Shown here one piece after another: positions 21,082 to 33,479 of a DNA stretch of 64,000 nt; positions within the stretch are counted from its first letter, which is position 1; each line of letters starts with the position of its first letter. Under the pieces are notes generated by a model. It worked only from the letters and a program-made list of their open reading frames with translations. It was not told the origin of the DNA and ran no database searches. The stretch comes from Selaginella tamariscina (Eukaryota > Streptophyta > Lycopodiopsida > Selaginellales > Selaginellaceae). The stretch lies in assembly GCA_003024785.1 (NCBI GenBank), contig PUQB01000299.1, positions 1-64,000 of the forward strand, written 5' to 3'. The position numbers and the translations under genes are program-made.

Positions 21082-21244
21082 TGTCATAATTCTAATCTAG
21101 TGAATTGACTACCTGGGTAAAGATTGTGGGATATGTGGACAAAAAGACTCAAGCGTAACTGGGTCATCACGACTAGGGGCCTCTCATAAACACCAATTAG
21201 CCCTTTGCCTAGTTGACATAAGGGGAGAGGGAAAGGTTATGACA
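21082..21244 (+). repeat. LTR 1 of the small-LTR element
   Basis: 163 bp, TGTCATAATTC..GGTTATGACA, preceded by the AATGT duplication and followed by the primer site at about 21247-21258. Confidence 0.88.
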
Positions 21245-21436
21245 TTTGGTATTAGAGCAGTCCCGGATTCGATTCTCATCAGAGGATGAACTTTGCTTAA
21301 AGCTCACACTACTAAGGTTGGCCACTTGTCCTTACTTAACTAAACCCTTCAATGACATGTGATACGAGTACAGCAAAGAGGTCACACAATGTGGGGATCG
21401 CCTCATTGTGTGACTGCTTGCTCGATTGATATGTGA

Positions 21437-23254
21437 TGTTATAGTTTTTACTATGACTCGACCTTTACTTTGGATGTTGACTGTTGTTACCTACTGTACT
21501 ATGTTGATGGACCCTAGATGTAGTAGGAAATAGGCCCGCTTAGTGCACTTGGGTATCTGGTGATGGTTCGGCCGGGTGTCATTAGGTATTTGCAGGAAAC
21601 TCTAAGCGAAGCTAGAACTTACATTCTAGAAACCCAACCCAATTTTGACGTTCGAATAGGCTGATTGGTTTTTGCATATGAGTTCGGCGTGTTAAGTAGG
21701 GTTAGGAACACCCCTAGGGTTGACCTAACCCTAGGGTTGCCCTAACCCACGCCCTAAAACCCCCACCCCCTTGGGTAGGGTTTAGGGGTAGGAGTAAGGG
21801 TGAGTTATAGGCTCATATTGTTAATTTATCTAAGGGGCTAAAATTCAGTGCCAGCCCACTAACATATAGGAAAAGAGGGGGGGGCTCGTCACATAAATAA
21901 GGTAGAGTATATGTAGGAGAGCTCCTGGGTTCATGAATGAGTTCGTTGCTCTTCTGCTAGTGCAAGCTTTAGCTTGTGTCGTTAATACAACCCTCTGTTG
22001 TGCCGCCCTAACTTCCAGATGCCAGGGGTACGTCCCACCTTCGGGGTAGCTTACCCTTAACGTTGGCGAATCCATGCCTGGGAGGTCTTGTCGGAATGCA
22101 CGTTCCAAGAGGCAGAGGTTGAGGCTTGTCTCCAGCCTCCTCCTCCACGTCAAGCTAGGTGTAGCACTCACGGCCAAGCAAGGCACATCCGTGTCCTTGT
22201 CCAACTGTGGGCGTGGGATCTTGTTTGACAGGTTCATGTTACTGGTTCCTGAGGGTTCATTGAGGGGTTCTAGAGTTGGCATTTAGGAGACATTTGTGGC
22301 ACTTGGTGCAACTCTTGAATCTAAGGGCTATGGGATGATAGCCCACATCGGGGAAGGTAATGTCACATGGAGATGTGACACTGGGCTAAACGTCACATGG
22401 TACAACGCCTGAGGCACGCCCTTTGGGGTTATGTCATGGGCTTGTCGCCAAGGGGTTGGATACTTTAGCAAACAGACATGCTTGTGCTTGCACTAGGGTG
22501 CTAAGCCTTGGGCATCCGCTCAAGGGAGGTTAGGTCTTATAACTAGGTGTGCTTTGGCACACTTGGCTAGGGGAGTGTTCTCCTTGGAATTCAAGGGTTG
22601 AACAACCTAAACATGTAGCAGAGCCCTTTTGTGAGGTACTCGCAAGGTCATGTGCTTAGGGTTATCCCAAACCTAGCCTTAGGGAGTTTGCTTAGCAGAA
22701 CACTCGTGTTCGCCTATGGCGCACACTCGTGTCCTCACTAAGTATAGCCCTAGGTCTAGGGTATAACTTGGCCACTCAAACCCTTAGGGGTTAGTCGTGG
22801 TTCAGGGTACCCCTTGTCGCCCTAAAGGGGTTGTACTCCCGGATGAGGGTGATTCCTCAAGGGGTAAGTGACGATGCCTTAGCTCTGTCCAGGGGTATGT
22901 GTGGAACCACACGCTCCTTGAGGGGTTAGGGCATGAGCCTGTCTAGGTCTTCTAGGGCAAGACCCTAAGTCAACTAGGGTTATCCCTCAAGGGTTTGGGG
23001 GTAGACACTCTAGGGAGATGTGGCTAAACCCTAAGTCAACTAGGGTTTATCCTCAAGGGTTCTGGGGGCAGACATTCTAGGAGACTTAGGCTAAACCCTA
23101 AGTCTCCTATTCACTTGGGCATTAGAGTCTAACCCTAGGGGTCGTTGAGGTTGTTCTAGGAAACTTAACGTTGCTCACACATGGTGATGACGCCGAATGG
23201 CCACCTGGCAACCACATGTTGCCACGTGTGGCCCTTTAGGTTAAAACTCTGACA
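21437..23254 (+). mobile_element. Solo LTR, 1.8 kb, related to the chromovirus LTR
   Basis: It begins TGTTATAGTTTTTACTATGA, like the LTRs at 30438 and 36781, and ends TAAAACTCTGACA, like their 3' ends. It is flanked by TGTGA on both sides (21432-21436 and 23255-23259), so it is a genuine insertion reduced to one LTR. At 1818 bp it is about twice as long as the intact elements' LTRs. The extra part (about 22320-23240) contains repeats of CCCTAAGTCAACTAGGGTT and CCTCAAGGGTT. No coding region is present. Confidence 0.85.
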
Positions 23255-23259
23255 TGTGA

Positions 23260-23756
23260 TGCGAGTACAACCAAGTGGTCATACAATGTGAAGATTGCTT
23301 CTAAACTTGGTGCGAGTCAAGTGTGAGAAAACGCCTCTAGTTGCACTTTTTAGGAGGAAGGGCATGAGTAGAAACGCCTCTGATTGCACTTTTTAGGAGG
23401 AAGGGCATGAGTAGAAATGCCTCTGGCTCACCTTTTGAAGGAAGGCATAACGTGAGGATCCCTCATTAATCGCTTGCTTGATTGACATGTGATGCGAGTA
23501 TAGCCAAGCAGTCACACAATGTGGAGATCGCCTCTGAGCTGGGTGCGAGTCAACGCCTCTGGCTCCACCTTTTGGAGGAAGGCATAGTAGCAACCCTTGA
23601 GTCTGTGGATGAGGGCATTTACTTTCTCAAATGGGTGAAGAGTGTCATAGTTCTAACCTGTGAGTTGATTACCTAGGTAAAGATTGTGGGATATATGGGC
23701 AAAAAGACTCAAGTGTAACTAAGTCATCATGACTAGGGACCTTCTCATGTGGAGAG
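23260..23756. repeat. Internal tandem repeats of the small-LTR element, first segment
   Basis: Copies of TGATGCGAGTA..CCAAG..GTCA.ACAATGTG.AGAT lie near 23258 and 23488, alternating with AACGCCTCTG and TTTTAGGAGGAAGGGCATG. The last 115 bp (from about 23643) is a truncated LTR copy joined directly to the complete LTR at 23757. There is no gene. Confidence 0.75.
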
Positions 23757-23912
23757 TGTCATAATTCTAACCTAGTGAGTTGGACTACTTGGGTAAAGAT
23801 TGTGGGATATGTGGGCAAAAAGACTCAAGCGTAACTAGGTCATCACGATAGGGGCCCTCTCATAAACACCAATTGGCCCTTTGCCTAGTTGATATAAGGG
23901 GAGGTTATGACA
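23757..23912 (+). repeat. LTR 2 (internal) of the small-LTR element
   Basis: 156 bp, TGTCATAATTCTAACC..GAGGTTATGACA. It is followed by the primer-site variant TTTGGTATTAAAGCGGTCC, as at the first LTR. Confidence 0.85.
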
Positions 23913-24676
23913 TTTGGTATTAAAGCGGTCCCGGATTCAATTCTCATTAGAGGATGAACTTTGCTTAAAGCTCACGCTACTAAGGTTGGCGCACTTGTTA
24001 CTAACTAAACCCTTCAATGATATGTGATGTGAGTACAGCCAAGAGGTCACACAATGTGGGGATCGCTCATTATGTGACTGCTTGCTCAATTGATATGTGA
24101 TGCGAGTATAACCAAGTGGTCATATAATGTGGAGATCGCCTCTGAGCTGGGTGCGAGTCAAGCAAGAGTAAAAACGCCTTTGGTTGCACTTTTTAGGAGG
24201 AAGGGCATGAGTAGAAATGCCTCTGGCTCCACCTTTTGGAGGAAGGCAAATGTGGGGATCGCCTCATTGTGTGATCGCTTGCCCAATTGACATGTGATGC
24301 GAGTACAGCTAAGCAGTCACATAATGTGGAGATCGCCTCTGAGCTGGGTGCGAGTCATGCATAAGTAAAGCCAAGCATAAGTAGAAACGCTCTGGTTGCA
24401 CCTTTTAGGAGGAAGGGCATGAGTAGAAACGCCTCTGGTTGCACCTTCTAGGAGGAAGGGCATGAGTAGAAACGCCTCTGGCTCCACCTTTTGGAGGAAG
24501 GCATAGTAGCAACCCTTGAGTCTGTGGATGAGGGCATTTACTTTCTCAAATGGGTGGAGAGTGTCATAGTTCTAACCTGGTGAGTTGATTACCTAGGTAA
24601 AGATTGTGAGATATATGGGCAAAAAGACTCAAGTGTAACTGAGTCATTATGACTAGGGGCCCTCTCATGTGGAGAG

Positions 24677-24839
24677 TGTCATAATTCTAACCTAGTGAGT
24701 TGACTACCTGGGTAAAGATTGTGGGATATGTGAGCAAAAGACTTAAGCGTAACTAGGTCATCACGACTAGGGGCCCTCTCATAAACACTAATTGGCCCTT
24801 TGCCTAGTTGGCATAAGGGGAGATGAAAAGGTTGTGACA
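24677..24839 (+). repeat. LTR 3 (right end) of the small-LTR element
   Basis: 163 bp, TGTCATAATTCTAACC..GGTTGTGACA, followed by the AATGT target duplication. A truncated LTR copy precedes it from about 24558. Confidence 0.88.
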
Positions 24840-24844
24840 AATGT

Positions 24845-25789
24845 CATAAATTTCAAGCTTAAAGAGTTAACAATGAAATGCACAAGTGTGTGCCAAACCC
24901 CTTCACTATGCAACTTCTTTATATTCAATAAACCAAAAGTGGAAACATATGTTTCAACACTTCTATTTCTGGTAGATCACGCTATTTACCCCAAAATTGT
25001 ACTAATAAGAATGCAAAATATTATCTTAAGTCTCCCTCATGATCACCTATGAGATACAATTGTATTTAAATTAGCCAGGTTATCTAACTGGAACAAGAGT
25101 GCACACTTATAACTAACTAAGGCTTTGTTCAAATTAAGGGACTTGAATTCAATAATACAATCAACCTAATGTTTGTAACCAACATCATCAAAATACTATG
25201 AACATCAGACAATATTTTAACTACATTGCATTTTCGAATTAACCACTTAACATATTGATCATATGTTAATACTCGAATATCTGTTGTACCATAAGTCCAG
25301 CACCATAGCTTGCTTTTTAAGTTACGCTCTTAAAACATGTGCTATGGTGAAAATTCATTTCGCACTTTTTGTTAAATTGTAGTGTATAATCTTATATTTG
25401 AAAATGCCTCTTTTACCAAAGTCAAAGATGCACATTTGAATATTATAAGTCATTTTTTGTTTAAAGTTAAGCCAAACTCAATGAGCACTGTTATGTTCTT
25501 AATCATGTGTTATCCCAATTCCATGCACTTTAAAGGAAAAAGAAAAAATTTCAATAATGTGCAGACTTAACATATCACATGATCCACTTCACAAAACTTG
25601 GAAAACAAACTAACTTGCCATGTCTTGTGAAAGTGTTTGGTAAATTAACTAGAGCAAACATAAAGTAAAGTAACATGGGCAATCATAAGGTAAAGTAACA
25701 TGGGCAAATATAAGGTAAAGTTACTACTTGGAAGTTGTCTTCTGGGTGCTAACTTCAACATTAGAGTCATAACCTACACTAGCTTACCA
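24845..25789. other. Unassigned A+T-rich DNA, no recognised gene
   Basis: Only short frames are present (for example 24792-25052 and 25382-25570), with no recognisable motif. A small inverted repeat CACCATAGC..GCTATGGTG lies near 25300 and 25342. Short phrases (AAGTAAAGTAACATGGGC) repeat near 25665-25700. Confidence 0.45.
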
Positions 25790-25956
25790 AGCAAGTGTTC
25801 TCTAAAGAATTATAAATCTCAGGACCAACTCTCTGTGTAGAATACAGATGTGTTCGCCAAAAGTGATAAAGTACTTTAAAAATTTAAAACTATGAAACAT
25901 AGTGCACTTTAGGCAGTCCTATTGATCGCAAAGAATAGGCACTAATACTAATTTTT
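25790..25956 (-). mobile_element. Degenerate remnant of a chromovirus leader and primer site
   Basis: GCAAGTGTTCTCTAAAG to GGCAGTCCTATTGATCGCAAAGAA aligns with the minus-strand leader of the chromovirus at about 62110-62280, which ends at its primer site. The primer site here is eroded. It directly adjoins the family II LTR at 25957. Confidence 0.6.
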
Positions 25957-26349
25957 TGTCAAGCCACAACCCAAAAGCAGGATAAGACAAGGAAGCTTGA
26001 CTCAAAAGCAAGGCAAGAATAAGGAATAAAATAAGAACAAGGAACATAACAAGAATGATCGTAAAATAACTGGTGTTGATAGTAATTAATTGTACAAACA
26101 ATTAGGTCAAAGTTTATACTCACAATCCAAGAATTAATCTGGGCATAAGCTAAAAATGATATTCCAAGAGCTAATCTAGGCATGAGCTAAAAATAATGTC
26201 CCTTATTCTATAGGTATATCTTGCAAACATATCCTATAGGTATATCCTGTAGGCATATCATGTATCCCATATCTTATATCCTAAATCATGTATCTTGTAA
26301 GTCATATCCTGTAAGCATATCTTATATTTTGTATCTAATCTTGATAGCA
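25957..26349 (-). repeat. 3' LTR of gypsy family II, copy 2
   Basis: On the minus strand it starts TGCTATCAAGATTAGATAC and ends GGTTGTGGCTTGACA. It carries fewer of the TACAGG-type repeats than copy 1. A purine tract (GGGAGGAGG on the minus strand, about 26350-26358) precedes it. Confidence 0.75.
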
Positions 26350-29300
26350 CCTCCTCCCTAAGGACAAGTTCCATGAGTCTTAGGACTTAGTTTAGCAGGA
26401 TAATATTGATGAAAGGCAGCCTTGAAAGAATTATGAAATAAATTGGATAAAGGTTCCCAAGTGCGATCGGTAAGCAAATAACCTTTCCAATCTACTAAGT
26501 ATTAAAGTTCGACAATGAAAACGAGAATTAAGGATGGCTACAACTTCGTACTTAGTTCATTATCAATGACCCATGAGGGAGGATAAGAAGCACGACCAGG
26601 AAGAAAAAAGGATGATATGGTTCCAACAAAGAGGTGTGAAACACATGATGAAGTTTCACAGTAGATGGTAGCTTTAGTCAAAAAAAGCTACAGGATTGAA
26701 CCTTAGCTATAATCCTATAAGGGCCCAATCATTGAAAATCCAACTTAGAAGAAGGAATGTTAGTGAGGATATGCCAACGAAGAAGCTACACGAAATCACT
26801 AACCTTGTATGCAGGTGCCGGCTAACAATGAGCATTAGCGTGACACTTGTACCATTCTTATGCTTGCTAAAGATGAACTCAGAATCATTCTATACCTGGC
26901 GAAGATGCTGGAGACAATCCTATACTGCAGGAGCAAAAGAAGGAGAAGCATGAAGAGCAAAGTCAAAACGTGAATGGTAGTCTGTAAGAGCGAAGAAAGG
27001 TGTCTAGCCTGTAGATGCATGAATGGAGTTGTTGTAAACAAACTCTTCTATAGGAAGAAGGTCCAACCAGTGTCTTGTTAGTAATTAATGAAGTAGCGAA
27101 GATACTACTCCACGTTCTGACTACTCATCAGTTTGCAGATGAATCTTGAAGAAAGATTTGCTTTAACTTATAAAGTTTGGAGAAGCTCTTGCCAAACTCT
27201 GAACATGAATTATTGGGCCTTGATAAAAAATAATGCTCTTAGGAAGACCATGATGTCGAAACCACTTTGTGGATCATCAACTCAGCAGTGTCTGCATATA
27301 ATCATCTTGTTATAGGTAGGAAATGAGCTTGTTTGGTGAAACGATCAACCACACAAAAATTGCATCAAATCCACGAGAATAAGAAAGATCTGTGAGAAAA
27401 TCCATAGAAATGGATCTCCAAGGAGCAGAGGGAATAAGAAGAGAATGAAGAAGATTAGAGGGCGTGTGACGAGGCATCTTTTCACATTGTAGGTGTCACA
27501 ACTCTATACAAAACTTTCCACAAAATTTCGTAACCCAGGCCACCAATAGTTGCGAGTCACCAACTCAACTGTTTTGGCCACACCAAAATGTCATGTAGTT
27601 GGGAGATCATGACAATCCTGTATTTCACAAGTCCTATAAACACCAACATAAATGTATAGGAGACCTCTCGGTATAAGAGTTCGTCCTATATGGCAAAAAC
27701 TTGTTAGTCTATACGGGAACTGGATTTAGAGGAGCTTGTGATGTCAGACTAATGTGTGAGAACACATTCTTTACCAAGTCATTTGTGCAAAATGGATGCC
27801 CTATAAAAGTGTTGAATTTACTGGAGCCTGATGAACCTATAGTGCCACAAGCCAAATCGATCAGGACCCAACAACACTTACTTTTGACAGTTATATGCAG
27901 GATCGCTCAGGGTTGATGCAAGGTAAGAGTGCCTAGACAATGCATCTGCTTTCCCATTTTGAAAACCATACCTGTAGCGATGACAAAATCAAAACGTGAT
28001 AAAAATTCTGCCCACCTAGCATGTGTCAACTGAGAACTCGAACCGTTTGAAAAAATTTCAGTTCTTGTGATCCGTAAGAACTTGTACAGGATGCGCAACA
28101 CCTTTCAAGAAGTGCGTCACTCCTCAAATGAATCTATAATGGCCTTGAGTTTCTTGTCATGAATATCATAATTGATCTCCACCGAAAGAAACTTACGAGA
28201 ATGAAAGCTACAGGATGGAGTAACTTATCTTCTCCAACTTGTGATAGAATAGAACCTACTACAAAGTCCAAAGCATCTACTTCAACGAAGAGGACAAGAA
28301 GGAGTAGGATGCGCTAAAATCGAAGCTGTTGTGAAGGCGTCTTTGAGTGCTGTGAATGCATGTTCCGCCTTGTCAGACCAAGAGAAATCCCTTGTGCACT
28401 TGATGAGTTCTGTGAGTGGAAGTACATGCTTGGAGAAGTCCTGTATGAATCACCTATAGAAATTTGCAAGCCAAAAAACATTGTACATCCGTACAGACTT
28501 AGGCCTCTCCCACTCCCGATAGTCTTTATTTTGTGCATGTCCATTGAGACACCGGCAAAAGAGATGATGTAGCCCAAGAACTCCATAGTATCCATGTCAA
28601 AAAAAACACTACTCGAACTTTCATACAAGCCATGCTCGTGAAGCTTTTATAAAACTAGTCGTACATGTTTGTCATGTGCTGCATGGTCCTTGGAAAAAAT
28701 CAAAATGTCATTGAGGTAGATCACCACAAACTGGTCCATGAAGTTGCAAAAGATATCGTTCACTATGTGTGGAACACTGCTGGCCATTTGTACGTTCAAA
28801 AAGCATCACCGTGTACTCTAAGTGTCCAACCTTTATGAAAGGCAGTCTTTCACTTAGAATCCGTAAAAAATTAATAGGCCTCCTCGTAAGTTAATCTCCT
28901 GAACGCATTTGCTCCTCATAGCCGATCGAGAAGTTCCAGGATCAATGGCAATGGTACCGGTCTGGATGGTGACTTAATTCAAATCTTTATAGTCCGCAAC
29001 CAAACACAAACTCCCATCTTTCTTCTTGACAAAAAAGATAAGTGCTCATGTAGGGGACTTTGAGTGACAAATGAAGCTAGATGCCAAGTTTCTTCAATGT
29101 ACTAGCAAAAAATTTTCAATTATGTAGGTGACAGTGCATAAATCGATTCAAACGGTGGAGTCTTCCCCTCTCCAAAATCAATGAGATAGTCGTAAAACAT
29201 GTGAATAGGAAGAACTGTAGTCTGTGCTTATCAAAAACGTTCTGAGAAGAGTGATACTTGGATGACATGGAAGAAGTAGGAGAAGGAGAAGAAGGTTGAA

Positions 29301-30432
29301 AAACAAGAGAGTCAGTACAGAGAGGTAGAAGAGGATGTAGGAGTTACTTGAAAAGCAAATAGATGAAAAGAGTAGGATCAGTGGCAAGTTCATGCATATA
29401 GTAATTTGGTTGATGTGGTAGTGTTGTTGCCGTTGGGTCGAGTGTCGGGTTTTAGTTTAATTTGTGCTAGCACTGGTTTTCTGAATTGGTTTGTGTACAT
29501 TACCAACATGGTTTTAGTATGGTATGGTTAACTATATGGTGAGTTCCAAAAGCAAGTGGGAGAACGTGTTCAAGTTCCATGTTGGGTTGTCAACCCACAC
29601 ATGACGAGGCTGCATGTGCTAAGTTAGTATGTCACATTCAAATGTAATTCACATGCGCTTTCATATCTAGTAGCATTTAGTATTTTAGGAACGTGGAGAG
29701 GAGAAGGAGGGAACTGTGAATGAAAAAAAGGAAAGATCTTAGGGATGGAACAAAAGCAGAGTAATAAAAAAAGGCAAAATTGGGGAAAACATGTCTAATG
29801 TTGACGAGTGTACAGGATTGGAAAAAACCCTGTATAGAATCCGTGAATGCACAAAGAGTGAGGAGAGCCTACGAATGTGTTGATGAACTAACAAGAGGTG
29901 GATCTTGTCAAGGAGAACCTTCGACACTGATACAACAGTAGGCACGGTCAATCCTATAGCTGTACTACCTCAGATACTAAGTCATATCCGCATGAACTCT
30001 ATCATTCTAGCATGTGAGACAATTATTTTTGTCATACCCTCTTTACCTTGTGTCACTATTGAAAATCCTTGCACATAGGAAGGTACAGGATTAATCTTAG
30101 CTGCTAGAGAAGAAAACATGAGTCTCCTAGATCTCTAATCAATTTGAGGATTTGCAACCACGAACCATGGCATGCCAAAACAATAAGAATCATCCGAGTC
30201 TTGATCAAGTTGAAGAAAATCAAATAATTGAATGCGCCATGGGTGCAAAAGAGAGGTGTGGTAGCATGGGTAACTGCGCCAGAAGCAATCAATCAACCAT
30301 CTGCAACCTTTACAGGAACTGCATGCTTCAATTTTATCACTGGAATGCCATGCTGAGCTACAAAAGTGTCATCCATGAAGCATGCATTGCACCAGTGTTT
30401 AACAGGGCAGACTCCTTGAGCTCTCAATTATT
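26350..30432 (-). pseudogene. pol: Ty3/gypsy pol polyprotein, family II copy 2, no gag
   Basis: The minus strand repeats the domain order of copy 1. Protease begins near 30430 (LFCTHGAFNYL lies downstream of it at about 30240), the low-complexity linker is at about 29150-29950, reverse transcriptase at about 28300-29060, RNase H at about 27900-28300, and integrase and the chromodomain at about 26400-27800. In the catalytic box the minus strand reads IYLND at about 28712, so the first Asp of YxDD is Asn. Stops and frame changes occur throughout. Its 5' end is cut at the start of protease by the chromovirus LTR at 30438; no gag lies upstream. Confidence 0.8.
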
Positions 30433-30437
30433 AAGGT

Positions 30438-31377
30438 TGTCATAGTTTTTTACTATGACTCGACCCTTTACTTTGGGGTTTGACTGTTGTTACCTACCGA
30501 GTTGTGTGGCGAACCCTAGTTGTAGTGAGAAACAGCCCCTTAGTGCACTTAGGTGTTTAGGGGTAGTCCGGCCGGCTGTCACTAGGTACCTCGAGAAACT
30601 CTAGGCGAAGGTAGTACTTACCCTCTAGAAAACTCTCCCCCAGTTTGAGTTACGGATAGGTTTTCCGTTAAATATAGCTTGTCAAAAAGGGTTAGGGACA
30701 CCCCTAGGGTTGACCTAACCCTACGCCCTAATACCCCCCCTAGGGGTTAGGTTTAGGGTTAGGTTAGGACAACCATTTTCTCTAAGGGCTGGCATTTCCG
30801 TGCCAGCCCACTTACTCATTTAGGTAAACAGGGGGGGGGGGTCCGTCACATAAATAAGGTAGAGTATATGTAGTGAGGCTTCCTGGGTTCAAAAGAGAGC
30901 TCGTTAACCTCCTACCGGTGCAAGCTAAGCTTGTGTCGTCAAGGTGCAACCCTCCGTTGTGCCGCCCAAACTTCCACACGACAGGGGTACAACCCACCCT
31001 AGGGTTAGACTATCCTTATCGTTGGCAGGATCTTGCCTTTGAGAGGGGCACGTCACTTCCAAGGAGTTAGTCAGATTCCTTGGTCCGAAAACCTGCCCAA
31101 GCTCAAAGACATTGCCCGAGTTCACGTTCCGCAAAACTAGCCTTGCTCCGGCCGCCTCAACCACGCCAAGCTAGGAACGACACCTAAAGCTCGGCTAGTC
31201 CGTGTATCCTGATTCACAAGGTGAGTCTCGTTTGGACTTAGTCAGTTAGGGTTTGTTCCTAAGGCTTGGGTTCCTAATACGGGTTACTTTACCAGATTCC
31301 GTGGGGTTTCCAGAGAGGGGATTCCAGGGTTGGCACCTGGCAAGCCGCCTTTGTGGCACCAGGTAAAAACTCTGACA
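30438..31377 (+). repeat. 5' LTR of chromovirus 1
   Basis: 940 bp, TGTCATAGTTTTTACTATGA..AAAAACTCTGACA. It includes repeated TAGGGTTA words, a C-run, a G-run (about 30830-30841) and CACATAAATAAGG, a possible TATA region. Confidence 0.92.
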
Positions 31378-31702
31378 ATTGGTATCGGAGCAAGTTCTCT
31401 GCGGTCAGTAGGACTGCCTTAAGTCGTAGAGTGTTTCAATGTTTAGATAACTCTAAATTCTTGATATACTCTATTGCTTTGGTTGACATGTCTGTATTCT
31501 GCGCAGAGAGTTTGATCCTGTGAGTTGTCAAACTTCGGAGAACACTTGCTCAGTGAGTCGGCGTGAGATTCTAGGTATGTCCGAAAGTCTTATGCTAGTT
31601 AAGCTGATGTGTGTGGGTGTACAACCTGTGCAGGGTGTTTCCAGTTTCACATTGGGAATATTCCAAGCATATTCTCCGAGTGTTGAACTAGGGTTCAATA
31701 CG
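31378..31702 (+). other. Primer-binding site and leader of chromovirus 1
   Basis: ATTGGTATCGGAGCAAG follows the LTR. TGGTATCGGAGC is one change from the usual plant initiator-tRNA-Met primer site. The untranslated leader runs to the gag start ATG at 31703. Confidence 0.85.
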
Positions 31703-33461
31703 ATGAGCAAGAAAAGCAACCAGAGCCTGAGGCAGAGAGGGCTGTCGCAGAGGCTCAAAATGAGGAGATGGATGAGCTGATCCAGGTCGACCCCCTAGGT
31801 TAGACAACGACCTGGTTGGCGAGAAATAATGATGGATGCCCTAAACGAACTTCGAGGGGATGTTTGGGGTTGAACGACCGAATCGATAATGTTGCCGTTC
31901 GGATTCCAACGAATACTACAGTGCCAGATGTTCCGCAACCAGACACACGGAAAAAAGAAGAAGAAGCATGACTCAGAGTCAGGTTCCTCTGAATCAGATT
32001 CTTCGACGGAAGTAGGTGGTAGAGGTCCCAGTAAATTCAAACCGGTAAAGCCTTCGAATTTCATGGGTTCAAAGGATTACAAGGTTTTGGATGACTGGTT
32101 GTATGATATGGAAAGCTATTTCGAGGCTGCTTCCGTGAGAAAGACAGAAAAGGTTGCATGTGCCAAGCAGTTTCTTAAAGAAGAAGCTAAGACTTGGTGG
32201 CGAATTGTTGAAGGTGAACGTGGATACCGAAACAGCTGGAAGCACATGAAAAAGGAGATCAAAAAGCAGTATATGCCGGATGATCTCGGTTTGCGATTGC
32301 GTGCTGACCTGGCACTTTGTCAACAGGGAGTTCGGGGAAGTCCTATGGACCACGTTTATCGATTCGAAAGTGTACGGCGATTGGTGCCAAATATGAGTGA
32401 TGATGAAGCTCGAAGTTGCTTCATGGCTAGCTTGAATGAGAAGACGCGAAGGAAATCTTAAGGTACAAGCCAACAAGCTATCGGGAATGTCAAGAGGCAG
32501 CTCAAAAGGTTGCTTATGGCATGTCGTTAGAAGACTTGTACAAAGGGGAGGAAGCAAAACCTAAACCAAGGAGTTTCCTCCAAAGTCTGGGTTCAGAAGG
32601 TTTGATAGGCGACCAGATCAATCGCCATCAATTCGAAGTGCAAGTCCCTTTGTCAGTTCCAAGTTTTCGGACACATCAAGACCCACCGGATTTCGGAAAC
32701 CATTGGCGTTACCACCTCCTCAGCAGGCCAAAGGATCGGCTCCAAAGTCTGCTCCCCCGCGTTCCGCAGGCGGGGTCGTGAAATGTTATAATTGTAACAA
32801 GCCTGGTCATTTTGCTAAAGAGTGTCCGGCACCCTCACAACAATCAGGACATTTCAAGGCGATGGTAGAAGAGGAAGTTGCTGAACCAGAAACGCTTGAA
32901 GATCCGGAAGATGAGTCAGAAGAGGTAATGTTGTGCCAGACACAACCTGCCTTATTCGCTATTCAAGACAAAACTGACCCTTTGCTATATTTGACAGGAA
33001 GGATACGAGGGGACCGAGTCCGAATGATGATCGATACTGGAGCAACATACAACTTCATATCGACTAGTCTAGCTCGTCGATTGAATTTGGATGTAATAAA
33101 GATGTGTGAAATAAAGATCAATTTTGGCAAAGGTTCTCAAAATACTAATAATATAGCAAGGGCAGTTCCTGTCCAAATCAAAGATTGGAAGGCTAAGCTA
33201 GACTTAGTTGTCTTGAATATGACGGGGTTTGACTTTGTTTTGGGTATGGAATGGTTCCATAAACATGTAATCGAAATGAGGGGTTCCGGAGATAATCGAA
33301 TCACGCTTGCAGCAGATAAAGAGGACATTAGAAAGACCACGCTCAAAATGGAAACGCTAACTGATAAGGATTGGAATCCTATGTTCCTTACCTTAACTCA
33401 GTTGCGTAAGGCAGTTAGACATCGAACGTGTGTTTCTTGCAATGGTTTTGGATACTGGTGA
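31703..33461 (+). pseudogene. gag-pro: Chromovirus 1 gag and protease, frameshifted
   Basis: The start ATG at 31703 opens MSKKSNQ; the frame is lost within about 30 residues and resumes at 31889. The gag core follows: DYKVLDDWLYDMESYFEAAS, KTWWRIVEGERG and SVRRLVPNMSDDEARSCF. A frame change near 32455 interrupts it. The zinc knuckle CYNCNKPGHFAKEC is at about 32785 and the aspartic protease motif MMIDTGATYNFIS at about 33027. Gag packages the RNA and the protease matures the polyprotein. Comparison with the minus-strand copy shows this one is shifted near its start and near 32455. Confidence 0.88.
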
Positions 33462-33479
33462 AGTCAAAATAGGAGATGG

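Larger units (their letters stand above)
21082..24839. mobile_element. Non-coding small-LTR (TRIM-like) retrotransposon with three LTRs
   Basis: LTRs of 156-163 bp lie at 21082-21244, 23757-23912 and 24677-24839. Each begins TGTCATAATTCTAA and ends TATGACA or TGTGACA. The first two are followed by TTTGGTATTAGAGC or TTTGGTATTAAAGC, matching the initiator-tRNA-Met primer site. The whole is bracketed by AATGT (21077-21081 and 24840-24844), a proper 5-bp target duplication. The internal parts have no open frames. They consist of repeats of TGTGATGCGAGTACAGCCAAG and AGGAGGAAGGGCATGAGTAG. A solo LTR sits inside at 21437-23254. Such elements depend on proteins supplied by other retrotransposons. Confidence 0.85.

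Noticed and set aside
30812-30997. Repeated 61-residue frame in the chromovirus LTRs (also 37170-37355)
   Set aside because: It lies wholly inside the LTRs, against the element's coding strand, and starts in a G-run; repetition follows from the LTR itself.
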